NCBI GenBank assembly: GCA_004154925.1
Contig: QJNS01000225.1
Coordinates: 62,001 to 126,000 of the forward strand
Length of the DNA stretch: 64,000 bases
Direction: 5' to 3'
Source of the DNA: Monosporascus cannonballus
Taxonomy: Eukaryota > Ascomycota > Sordariomycetes > Xylariales
Under the pieces are notes generated by a model. That model was given only the letters and a program-made list of their open reading frames with translations. It was not told the origin of the DNA and ran no database searches. Below are positions 52,594-62,384 of the stretch, in pieces; position 1 is the stretch's first letter, and every line of letters begins with the position of its first letter. A program made the position numbers and the translations under genes.

Positions 52594-52799
52594 TGTAAGA
52601 TAATGGATAACTATAAGCTGGGTAAGGTAATTTCCGACTAATCGTAAAGCAGATTCCAAGAAGTAAATGTATTAGGTTATTTCCATCTGGCGTTTTCCAC
52701 TAGCTGCCAGATGGTGGATTTATATTAGTAAATAGGTCGGTGGCTGATCGGTGGCTGGTCGGCTACCAGCCTCATCCTCATAGGGGCTGTATTCTCACA
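52594..52799 (-). repeat. 5' LTR of Gypsy D
   Basis: The 206-bp repeat begins TGTAAGATAA and ends TCTCACA, followed by TATTA. It lies 34 bp right of the solo LTR. Confidence 0.9.
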
Positions 52800-53766
52800 T
52801 ATTAATCTTGCATTCGTATTAAAACTGAACGGATTCGTGCGTAACGTATTTATCTATTAGAAGGATCCTTCCGTCGGTTGCTTTTGGAAGTTTCGTCTCC
52901 GGAAAATATATTTCGCGAAACCATCGCAAAACGATTCGGGCGTTACTCCATCCCGAAAAGGACGAATCATACTTCCACCGGGGGATTATATCAGGAAACC
53001 ACTGTCCCTGGAATGTGATTCCTTTGAAAATAACCATTAAAATTAACGTTTCGCCCGCCGAAATAACTGCTTTAAGGATGGAAGCCTAATTTATTCCTTT
53101 AGACGCTTTCAATTCGGCGTAGCCTTTAAAAGCGTTGCCCAGAACCTTCTTATTACGGGATTTACCTTCTTAAATGCCATGCTTATCCATATTCGTAATC
53201 CTTCCTAGCTTGATTTTCTTCTTACGGATAATACGTTTTAAGGCCTTGTGATACCGCTAAAGGGCATCTTCCTAGGTATCTTTCGCCCTAAAGGAGTTAA
53301 GCTGCCTCCTAAGCTTCGTTGTGATATCAGGGTTTCGGTATATAAAGCCATTAACCCAGTGTTTCCCTAGGGGCTTTTCGTCCCCATGGTTTTGCAGGAC
53401 GACTTTAACAAAACGACGGACCTAAACTTTGTTAAAAGTTCGTCCTGTATCTTCTTTTTCGCATATTTACTTCATTACGAAGTCCTTATTATCCTTTAAA
53501 AGGCGTTAATAAGGTTTAAGGCCCTTTTGCATGGTAAGACCGCCGTCCCGGCGTTTCCGGACCGTTATGGCAGAGGTACCCCAAGCCTTAGCTGCATCTT
53601 TAACCCTGGCACCCCCCCTTACTTCCTCAAGTGATTTAATAATAAGGTATTCATCGTCAGGGCCCATTTTCAAGATCTGATACGAATTGCTTCAAAATTG
53701 CTTTAATTGTTGTTGAGTTACAGTATATTGATGAAGAAGGTTTATATTCGCTAGTGGGGAAAATTC

Positions 53767-53812
53767 GTTCTTCAAAGGTGGGTGCACTCCAAAGGTGGGT
53801 CACCCACACTAG
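53767..53812 (-). repeat. Right terminal inverted repeat of P1
   Basis: Reverse complement of the left repeat with one mismatch in 46 positions, followed by TA. It carries the same pair of internal direct repeats, the inner one with one base change. Confidence 0.9.
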
Positions 53813-56800
53813 TAGCCTATGAGGTACGTCTAAGGCTGCTTAACTTCGACATCTGGAGAATAGGGAGATAGTATCCCAATTTCGGACCCGACAGCTTCGC
53901 TTCCTTTAGCTCCTTCGGTTAGAAAGCACTGAAATTGCACTAGAATGGGGAAGAGGCGGAGAGCCCAGGAGAAATTACCAGACTGGGGAGGGTTTCATGT
54001 ACCAATGCCGGACGCTGCAACCGAAATCGTAGCTGCCAGCATTAGATAAGGCTGGCAGTCCAATTGATCCTGACAAATCTTCGAGAAAACTGTTAAGGGA
54101 TTGTGGTCTTGGGTAGTAGGGAACCATCGCTAGCCTTGTAGGCAAGGTTGTCGTTTGGCTTGGAATATCGACAAAGGACGGTCCCATTCCAGGCCACATA
54201 CAGTAAAACCCTGTTTCTTGTTAGTGTGCCCTTCCATTTGGCCACCAGGAATACTTTGGATATCATGCTGACTCACCTGATATCGTATGTTTCTTTGGCC
54301 CATCAACAGTAGACGATTCTAATAGTACAACAGGGGTTCCACTATGTAGTAGGGAGGTACCCCACAAGACCTTCGCCAAAGCGGGATGAAACGGAGCCGG
54401 TAACCAAGTGATCTCTAATGGGAGAAGAGGCAGATGTGTGGCACAGTTCTAGGCCCCGGGCTCGAAGTGAGAACCTCGATTCACTCGTACGACGTCAAGG
54501 CGGTCAAGCACCAGAAGCAGCCAATGACGTAGAACCAGCGATAGGGGTCGACTTCAATGGGAATACAAGTTCTACTGGGTCAGGATTGTATAGTAGGTTA
54601 AGCGACGTCTACTCTTGACCTATTATCATGACACCACTGGTAGTGGCAGTGAACATGTTTGTAGCCAGCTAAGCAACGATAACTAGGGCCGTGTCGTAAC
54701 CTCTGTTCATGTTAGCTTGGCACTTCCTGGCAAGCTGTGAGCATACGCTTCGCGAAATATCTCTATTACAGAGAGACATGGAGAGGTACCCTTAGTTCAA
54801 TGGTGAGTGCCAACCTCTTTCTCTCGAAAGTGTTGGTTAATACGACTCAAGAGGTGCAGTAACGCCGCAGATGGGATCGGCGACCAAGTGGTCACAGGCG
54901 AAGAATCTCCAAATAAGTGCCTATTACGCGCACATTGCGAACCAGTCAGAGGTCCCATCACCATATACCATACATGGCTGATTACGCTGGAAGCCGCTTA
55001 TTCCATGAGGCGGCTTGCTAAAAAACGTGGTTTTGTAAGGAGCAAGGAAAACTTGGAGGGCGGTGGCTTTTGGGTACCTGGCAAATCCCTTGTCCTCGAT
55101 GCTCGTCCACTCCGACCGAATCTACTACATCTTACGGAGTAGGCAGACTACTGCCATAATCCCGCTCGCATCCGCATACAAACGATAGCGAAGTCATGAT
55201 GATGCTATATGGAGTCGGTGGCGTTATTGACTGGACAGCATGCGGACGAAAAAGCAGACTCTTCCTTGTGGGTGATTGCATTACAAGGAAAGGACGCAAC
55301 CTATATGACTATAGCATAAATAGCTCCAAAAGCGTCTCCAAATGGTTGGCTAGTTGATCTGCACAGATGGTTCCGGATAACAGAGAATCGACAGCTTGGC
55401 AAACGTGCGCCGCTGGAATGCTGTGACTATTTTGGTAGTCCGGCTGAAGTTTTTTTTCGAACGATCTGTTACTACTGGAGCTGAGCTAGATAAATGTCTC
55501 CTGACATGTATATACATGCACGACTGAGACAATTCCAAAGCCTCAAGGTTGGTTAGGGCACAAAGAAGATATATGTCTGTATATATGTAATTGCTTGGGT
55601 ATAACGCATGTAATTTACGAAAATACCATACGACCACGGTCGCAGGCGAAATACACAGCACTGGCCAGTCCAGTGATTACAAGAAACACCATCCATGTCA
55701 AGGTAGAGCAGCTTTTGGTGGACCTTCCCCGCAAAACTCTCCGTCGGCCGAGCCGTTGGTATTTTAACCGTTCTAGCCGTTGCAATCATGTTAGAGTTCA
55801 CAATCGTCGATGTGCAACCCAGGTAGTGCCTACATTAGGCATATAGGAATTGTTAGATCTACGCTTTGAGAAAAAAAAAATCGTCGGACAAGTCTCTGGG
55901 GCAACTCATTCATTACTTACGCATCCTACGGCAACGATCGATTATCGTGCTAATAAGATTCTGTGCAGAACCTCTGGGGATACTGGGCTGAACCTGACCT
56001 TCCTTGTGCTCCCCCGAGATACACCTTGGGGTTACACATCAGCAGCAGGCTCGGCTGAGACTCCCAAGAGGACGACCAAGACATTTTTGCACCACTAACT
56101 CACGCCCGTCCACTGCTTCCCTGTTTGCCGTCACGTATGACAAACCTCGGCTCGGTTCCCAAAACCAGCCATCATTATACCTACCAATTACCCTGATATC
56201 CCGGGGCTACACACTGTAGAGCGCATGACTCCTGCTGGGGTCCTCGACACAAACCTCCGCCCAACAACAGGCCACACAGGCTACACATCCCGACTTTACT
56301 TGACGTTCCGCCTGTTGAACTATTACCAACCAAACACAAGGTCGTCTTGCCGAATCCCCAGCTCCCTAATGCAGCGTCTCATTTCCACAGACGACGCTAC
56401 CCGAGACTCGGCAGACGGCTTAGCTTAACACACTACTCGAGTTGAAGGCTGGCTCATTAGTGCGTGAGCATAGTGTTCTTGTCACTGGCCAAAAAGAAAG
56501 GAAGAAAGGATCATGCAGCCCTTCCTCGTTCCGTCTCCTGTGGCTGCAAATGCACACAGACATAACACACATGCGCGCGCACACGCACACATTCTTTCTC
56601 TCTTCCTCGACTATTTACAGGGTTGATGCCAGGAAGCCGGTCCCCTTTCAACCTCTACTGATCAGTTGGATAGAGCAGTGAGCACGCACACACATGCAAA
56701 CCCCGTGGTGCGAGATTCCCACATTCTGGACGACGTCTAGGAGAATAAGACATATGGATCCACTCATGCTTCGTGCCTACTGGTAACTGAACATGGACAC

Positions 56801-57730
56801 TCTCCTGTCACTTGTCAGTCGATCTTCAACGCTACGCAGGACCGTTTGGGGTTGATCTTGCACGAAGTACTTAGATTCCTATGTACTGTAGCCTGGTCCG
56901 ATCTCGTCGAGGGTCACTTCGGTTGGTAGCATTGCACCTGAAAAAACGTGCATGGAGCGAGCCTCCCAAGGATCCTTCCCAAGCCTCCCCCTCCCTCATC
57001 TCGACTCTCGACAATCTGCATCTTCGCCTTTATGGAAGAAGCCTGATTTTAGTCAGTCACTAGCGGAACTGCCAGCGACTTGAAGCCAGCAGATTCACCA
57101 GGGACTAAAGTACGTATTACACACGCATACACTTAACTGAGTACTACTAAACGCTAAGTCCCGCGGGGCTTGGAGTGTACCCGGTAGCTGAACACGGTAG
57201 CTGAACATGTATCTGATCCCCTGCTTTAGACAACAGGGCTCGTCACAGGCTCGCTTAAGCAAGTCCACCCATTCCAAGGATTTAAGAGGCCAATCACAGG
57301 GCAAGACCCGGCAAGGGCCTCGCATGCGCTCGCAGGGGGGATATCGCAAAGTGGGGGGCCCACCGCAGGACTGTTCCCTCGTGGTGTCCCAGCATGTCCC
57401 CAGCCAGCTGGGCTAGCGGAAACTGGGTTGCTGGGGCTCTTCTTACTGGACTTGACTCGCTAGCCCTGGTCCTCTGGTTCCGTTCTGATGGGAATCTTTA
57501 GAGTGTTCTTCCGCACTCTCGCTCTTCTCTCAATTGACCTTCTCCACTCTGCAACTTAAGACTTAACTGTCCATCATACACACACTCAACCCATCTCAAT
57601 ACCCACTCTCTCTATCGATGGGAACCCGCAAAGTTCGACGTCGACCTTTCGTAGTCACATCGACCTAGAACCACGACCACCGCGACGACAATATCAAGAA
57701 CACTGGCTTGACGTCCCCACTCCTTCCACC
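53813..57730. other. Gene-free stretch between P1 and the hexose transporter
   Basis: About 3.9 kb of normal composition with only short ORFs of no recognisable kind on both strands. A CA-rich low-complexity patch lies at about 56,550-56,615. A hairpin-forming stretch is at about 54,812-54,838. The last 220 bp are CT-rich and are the probable promoter and leader of the transporter. Confidence 0.5.
57511..57625 (+). promoter_or_regulatory. Pyrimidine-rich leader upstream of the hexose transporter
   Basis: CT-rich blocks (CTCTCGCTCTTCTCTC and CCACTCTCTCTATCG) lie 100-220 bp before the ATG at 57,731, similar to the leader of the fumarate reductase gene. No clear TATA box was seen. Confidence 0.35.
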
Positions 57731-59593
57731 ATGGCGATTGCCATGGGATGGCATAAACCCGACAATGTTGCCGGATCTTCCGCACCGGCCATCATGGTCG
57801 GCTTATTCGTTGCCACGGGTGGTCTGCTCTTTGGATACGATACCGGGTAAGCAGGACAACGGCGACGCCATTTGATTCAGATACGATATACGTGCCGAGA
57901 GGGGACCGCCTTACTAACGATCCACCTATATATAGGTCCATTAACGGTATTCTCGCTATGAAGTCTTTCATTGACCAGTTTAATTCCGGCTACGTCGACA
58001 GGCAAACGAACAGGGTCATCATCTCTCCGGGCGAGACTGCTCTTATCGTCGCGATTCTGAGCGCTGGAACGTTTGCTGGCGCGCTACTTGCTGCACCGGT
58101 CGCCGACTGGATTGGCCGTCGAATATCCCTCATCATCTCCATCGGCGTGTTCTGTTTCGGTGTTATCTTTCAAGTCTGGGCGGACCGGATCCCGACGATG
58201 GTGGTCGGGAGGTGAGTCGGAGCCGCTTCGTGATCCGGTAATAGCTTTATTGATAGCAGTTAACAGGTTCTTCGCTGGCGTTGGAGTTGGAGCAGTATCT
58301 GTCCAGGTTCCCTTATACCAGTCCGAAATGGCCCCTAAGTGGATCCGTGGCACACTGGTATGCGCGTATCAATTATCCATCACAGTAGGACTCCTAGCGG
58401 CGTCTATCGTCAACACTCTAACAAGCGGGATGGTCGGTCCGGCTGCATATCGCATCCCCTTGGGACTCCAGTTCACATGGGCTTGCGTACTGGCTGCGGG
58501 ACTGCTAGTTCTCCCGGAAACCCCTCGGTACTTGATCAAGCGTGGCCAGAAGCAAGAAGCTGGTGTAGCCCTTAGCCGGCTTCGGCGTCTCGATATCTAC
58601 CATCCCGCATTGGTTGAAGAACTTGCGGAGATCGAAGCGAATCACGAATATGAGCTCACCCTCGGGCCGGACACGTACCGGGACATCTTCCTCGGATCAC
58701 CGCACCTCGGCCGCCGTACATTAACCGGTTGCGGATTACAAATGCTTCAACAGCTGTCTGGAATAAATTTTATCATGTATTACGGCACGTCTTTTTTCAA
58801 TAGCGCCCATATATCCGATCCCTTTCTCATATCCCTTGTCATGAATATCGTCAATGTTGTTTCTACGATACCCGGACTCTTTGTTGTGGAAAGTTGGGGC
58901 CGTCGGAAACTGCTGATCGTCGGTTCGATCGGCATGGCAATCTGCCAATTGACCATCGCAGTAGCCGCGACTATCGTGGGCGGAGATATGCCAGAGCTAG
59001 TAGCCAAGATCCTGATAGTATTCGTCTCCTTTTTCATCTTTTTCTATGCCGCTTCGTGGGGCCCAGTCTGTTGGGTCGTCACATCCGAGATCTACCCCCT
59101 CAAGGTTCGCGCCAAGGCTATGTCGGTTTCCACGGCATCTAACTGGCTCCTCAACTTCGGCATCGCTTACGGCACACCTTATATGGTCGGAAACGGCGAA
59201 GGGTACGCTGACCTGGGGACCAAAGTCTTCTACGTTTGGGGTGCTTTCTGTATCCTCGCGGGGATCTTTGTCTATTGCATGGTCTATGAGACGAGCAAAA
59301 TCAGCCTGGAGCAAATTGACGAAATGTACGAACGTGTCGCGTTTGCCTGGAAGAGCAAAGACTTTGAGCCGAGCTGGAGCTTCCAGCAGTTGCGTGATGA
59401 GGGATTCGCCGATAGTGGCGTACCGCCTGCGGAACATGAGTTACAACCACAACCGTCGTCTACGAGCTCGACGACGGATACCAGCATAGACACGATTCAC
59501 TCGTCGGAGCCCGGCACAGCCGCAGATAACAGGACGGAAGAGGACAAAGCTATACAAGATATGGGTTTGGGCAGTGTTGATTTTAGCTACTAA
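57731..59593 (+). CDS. MFS hexose transporter, sugar porter family (3 exons)
   Basis: Exons 57,731-57,846, 57,936-58,211 and 58,267-59,593 give 572 aa; introns are 89 and 55 bp with GTAAGC/ATAG and GTGAGT/ACAG ends. The start ATG follows CCACC, and a second ATG lies five codons on. Intron 1 interrupts the family motif GGLLFGYDTG-SINGIL and intron 2 the VVGR-FFAGVGVG motif, both restored by splicing. Further signatures are DWIGRRISL, PETPRYLIKRG, QQLSGINFIMYYG (sugar-binding helix 7), ESWGRRKLL and SEIYPLKVRAKAMS. About 12 membrane helices and a long acidic Ser/Thr-rich cytoplasmic tail (from about residue 500) are expected. QLSGINF and PETPRYL place it with fungal glucose/hexose uptake proteins; substrate and affinity are not known. 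The frame is intact. Confidence 0.92.
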
Positions 59594-60287
59594 CTTTTAG
59601 AAAATGCCTGCGCCTTTCGAGCGGCAGTAGGGCCCCGCCCCATTCGGATTCATTGCTAGGGCAGGAGTCGCTTGTTACTTTCGGGTCATATCTTTTCTTT
59701 TTCCCCCCAAAAAATTTCAGCGCTGGAGTTGGATGCCATGGAGTTCAGTGGATAGGGGTTATGACTAACGAGGCAATTCACGTCGGCTCCCTGGGGTCTG
59801 GTCCTGCGGTTCGGGAATTTCTGGTTTATGGGTGCTCCTGTGGGGTGTTACGGGGCGTCTATAAAGGTTCGACATGATCAGATATGATATCAGAACGCGA
59901 TGGTATTTGGTGCACTGCGCTGTTGCGCGTGTATGGGTGGATCAAGCATTGGGTTAGCATACACTACTCTCTTCCGGGCAGATTTGGCTCTGCCCTGTAT
60001 CACTGCTTGATAAGGTCATGGACGGTTCGTCGTCATCCACTGAAATCAATCTACCCTTAGTGGTCATGAGATGTCACGGATAGCATCCCCCCGTAATTCT
60101 TACCCTGCAATCATGACTCCTTCCGACTACCGAGTCCGTCTACGAGATCGACCGCGGCAGCCACGACTTTTGATTTCTTTCCATATCCTTCAGGCCGCCC
60201 GCATATTGGAACGAAAACTCGCCGTTCGTCCTACACGTTCAGAGGTCTCAAGCATAGTGGCAACGAGCACAATCGGAATTTCACAGG
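59594..60287. other. Intergenic region between transporter and RING-type gene
   Basis: About 690 bp with the 3' region of the transporter and the promoter of the next gene. A plus-strand frame opening at 60,071 overlaps the start of the RING-type gene in another frame and is low-complexity; it is not taken as coding. Confidence 0.45.
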
Positions 60288-61553
60288 ATGGGCCAGAGCT
60301 CCTCCACATCGGCAAAGCCGCCCCCTTCGAGACACCATCACCATCACCACTCGAGCTCCGGGAGCACATCAGGATCCAAGGAGAAGAAAGCCAAAACGAA
60401 AGAGCAAACCACCGGCAGCACCCCTCATCCCCCCACGCCGCCGCCGCCGCCGCCGAGACCCGGCGCGAAATGCGCCGTTTGCACCACCCCCTTGACCACC
60501 CCTCCCCTCCCCCCAACGCGGCAGCTCGCCTGTGGGCACTTCTACTGCAGAGACTGCCTGCGGCAGCTCGTCGCTGCGCAGCTCGACGCCGGCAACCCGG
60601 CGCCCGAGTGCTGCCACGACGAGCCCGTCTCGCACCGGGACGTCCGGTGGGCGGACCGCGGCGGGCCGTTGCTGGCGAGGCTGAAGGCGCTGCGCGACGA
60701 CGACGGCGCCGCGAGACAACTCGCGTGGCGGCAGGCCCAGCAGAATGAGGCGGCCCCTGCCAACAACGACACGGCGTCCGCCGCGGCGCTCCGGGAGCGC
60801 AACGCCCGAGACGGCACCGATAACCTGGATGTGATCTACCGCGAGGCCGCCGCCGGCGCCGTCACCATCTGCTTTTTCTGCGGCGCCGCCATCGAGCGCG
60901 CGGCTAGGCCTGGATGCGATGATGTGGTGTGAGTTTGCACTCCTTTTCTGTTCGCCCCGCTCGTCTTCTGTCCAAGTGCCGTTTTGTGCTGGGCCGTCGA
61001 TTAGAGATCGCGGTTTCGTTTCTGCGTTACCTTTTTTGCCCCTTATCATAGAGCCTCCGTTAAGCAAGGGGCAATGACGGGATGCAAAGAATCAAACCAG
61101 CCGGACGAGTCTACTTGTTCTTTACAGGAATGGATTGGTAACCGCTAAAACCTTCCTGGGCCATCTTCTTTACTGACGATATTCTGCGCCTCGTCCAGTT
61201 GCGTCTGCGGAAACAGGATCAAATACAGCTCAGGCGACGAAGGGGGATCCACCGCCTCCTGGTTCGCGCGGCACGGCGGCCCCGAACCGGCCGTCCAGAA
61301 GTTCGCCCCGCAATGGATTCTTGCCGAAGCCGAGATCGCAAGAAAGCGGGAGCGTAAGGCCAAGTCCAGGGAGCTGGCCGCGAGATACGCCGTTCCGGGA
61401 CAGCCTACGCCGTCCGCTGTCCCGGCGGCGGCTCCGGGCAGTACAAGGGCGATGACGGACTCCGCCGCCGTCGACAGCGTGCCGGATTTCGCGTATCACT
61501 TTTCTGGCTTGCGACCTGATAGTAGTAATCCGACGCCGCCAAGACCTGATTGA
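60288..61553 (+). CDS. RING/RBR-like zinc protein with myristoylation-type N-terminus (2 exons)
   Basis: Exon 1 (60,288-60,928) and exon 2 (61,199-61,553) give 331 aa; the 270-bp intron has GTGAGT and TCCAG ends and a TACTGAC branch-like site about 25 bp before the acceptor. The start MGQSSSTS fits N-myristoylation (Gly2, small residues, Ser6). Low-complexity His, Ser and Pro runs fill residues 15-57. A RING1-like cluster follows: Cys62, Cys65, Cys82, His84, Cys87, Cys90, Cys108-Cys109 (ACGHFYCRDCL then ECCH). A second zinc cluster, Cys195, Cys198, Cys210, Cys215, Cys217, is formed across the splice (CFFCGAAIERAARPGC then VCVCG) and resembles RING2 of RBR ubiquitin ligases, where the Cys after the IE helix is catalytic. 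The usual last FCYxCG is replaced by IKYSSG. A charged helix (about 256-275) follows. It may be a degenerate ubiquitin ligase; activity is unproved. Confidence 0.8.
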
Positions 61554-62384
61554 GGAGAACTCGTGTAGCTACCTAGGTGGATAGAATATCTAGCTAGTTG
61601 CCGGAACACTGAGGCATAGCGGTGGGAAGGGGGAGAGGACCAGGTTATTAACGATCATCTACGTGTCTATGTGTTCGGCGCGAGAGAAAGACAAAATGGT
61701 CAATTAACTTGGTATAGCTCATAAAAATTATTAGGATGGGCATATTGCTGATAAGTCTCAAACCCCGCGATCAGGGGAGCTCCGTCACGCACATCGTGTC
61801 ATTAATCGTTTCGGGTGATCGTCTCCACGATGCAAATATATAAAATACCCATGAATGCCGTGGATATCGTCCTCGCGGCTGCACAGCCGGCCACCACGAA
61901 ATGGATGTAGTTAGAGATGAAGTTAAGTTAAGGGATACAATGCAACTAATGAATGCGGGCAAGCTACCCCGGATCACCGACAACACAGTGTTTTTATCTG
62001 TATACACGGACCCACCGCCCTCAGCACTTTAAATACCCCTGGGACTGCAGGGGGACGTCATCAAACTATTCAGCGCGTTCCAGCGCTACGCAGCTTCGTA
62101 AAGATGGACCTAAATTTAGTTTCTAGTACACTGTGCCGTCCCTCCGTTTCAAGGTTTCGTTCATGGCAACAACCCTCCCTTTAAGGTTATTTGTTGTTAG
62201 TGTCCCTTCTTTCCAACTTAAAACTTCCATTTATTCTAAAATAGATCGATTACGTTGCGCACCTACAGCAGCGGCTACCACCAAAAGTTCGCCTCGTGGT
62301 CGTGTTATATATCCCGTAATAACCCGATCGAAAGACGGACGGTTTTCTACCAGGAGCATATGGCTGGCGTTCTAGGCCACCACC
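61554..62384. other. Intergenic region upstream of the metallophosphoesterase gene
   Basis: About 830 bp. A TTTAAATA box lies at about 62,028-62,035, roughly 350 bp before the next start codon. The short ORFs here (61,771-62,007 minus, 62,133-62,375 plus) look non-coding. Confidence 0.45.

Larger units (their letters stand above)
44984..52799 (-). mobile_element. Gypsy LTR retrotransposon (D) inserted in the P1 transposase
   Basis: Short 206-bp LTRs at 44,984-45,189 and 52,594-52,799 begin TG and end CA or its RIP form TA. A perfect duplication TATTA flanks the element at 44,979-44,983 and 52,800-52,804. Pol reads on the minus strand, so the right LTR is the 5' one. Without the nested solo LTR and its duplication the element is about 7.38 kb. 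The interior from 45,190 to about 52,050 is strongly RIP-mutated. Confidence 0.92.
44242..53667 (-). pseudogene. Fot1/pogo-type DDE transposase relic, split by Gypsy D
   Basis: The minus strand starts at 53,667 with MGPDDEYLIIKSLEEV and a psq-type helix-turn-helix (ARVKDAAKAWGTSAITVRKR). It continues through SAGETLILMVIFKG (about 53,075-53,025) and FSGWSNARIVLRWFREIYF to the catalytic segment RILLIDKYVTH (expected LLLDGHGSH), near 52,860. After the Gypsy insertion it resumes at 44,983 and ends at 44,242 with a hydrophilic, helical C-terminus (LQLENQLLRNENESLK, then YANIEDIYRAQREAK, as in Fot1-type proteins). Stops such as K*QAK and Y*RLL, plus the insertion, inactivate it. The known role of the family is cut-and-paste transposition at TA sites. 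Confidence 0.87.
44117..53812 (-). mobile_element. Fot1/pogo-type DNA transposon (P1) interrupted by a Gypsy element
   Basis: Inverted repeats at 44,117-44,162 and 53,767-53,812 are identical for the first 40 bases and match at 45 of 46. TA dinucleotides flank both ends (44,115-44,116 and 53,813-53,814), as expected for the Tc1/mariner/pogo group. Taking out the inserted Gypsy element and one duplication (44,984-52,804, 7,821 bp) leaves 1,875 bp, the usual size of Fot1-like elements. The transposase is on the minus strand. It is only moderately RIP-mutated. Confidence 0.93.

Noticed and set aside
54788..54860. tRNA-like stretch with an A-box-like TAGTTCAATGG
   Set aside because: There is no matching B box, no acceptor stem, and the central hairpin does not form a normal anticodon arm.
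60071..60748. 225-codon frame overlapping the RING-type gene
   Set aside because: It is a different frame over GC-rich low-complexity sequence. The other frame carries ordered zinc-binding cysteines and good splice sites.
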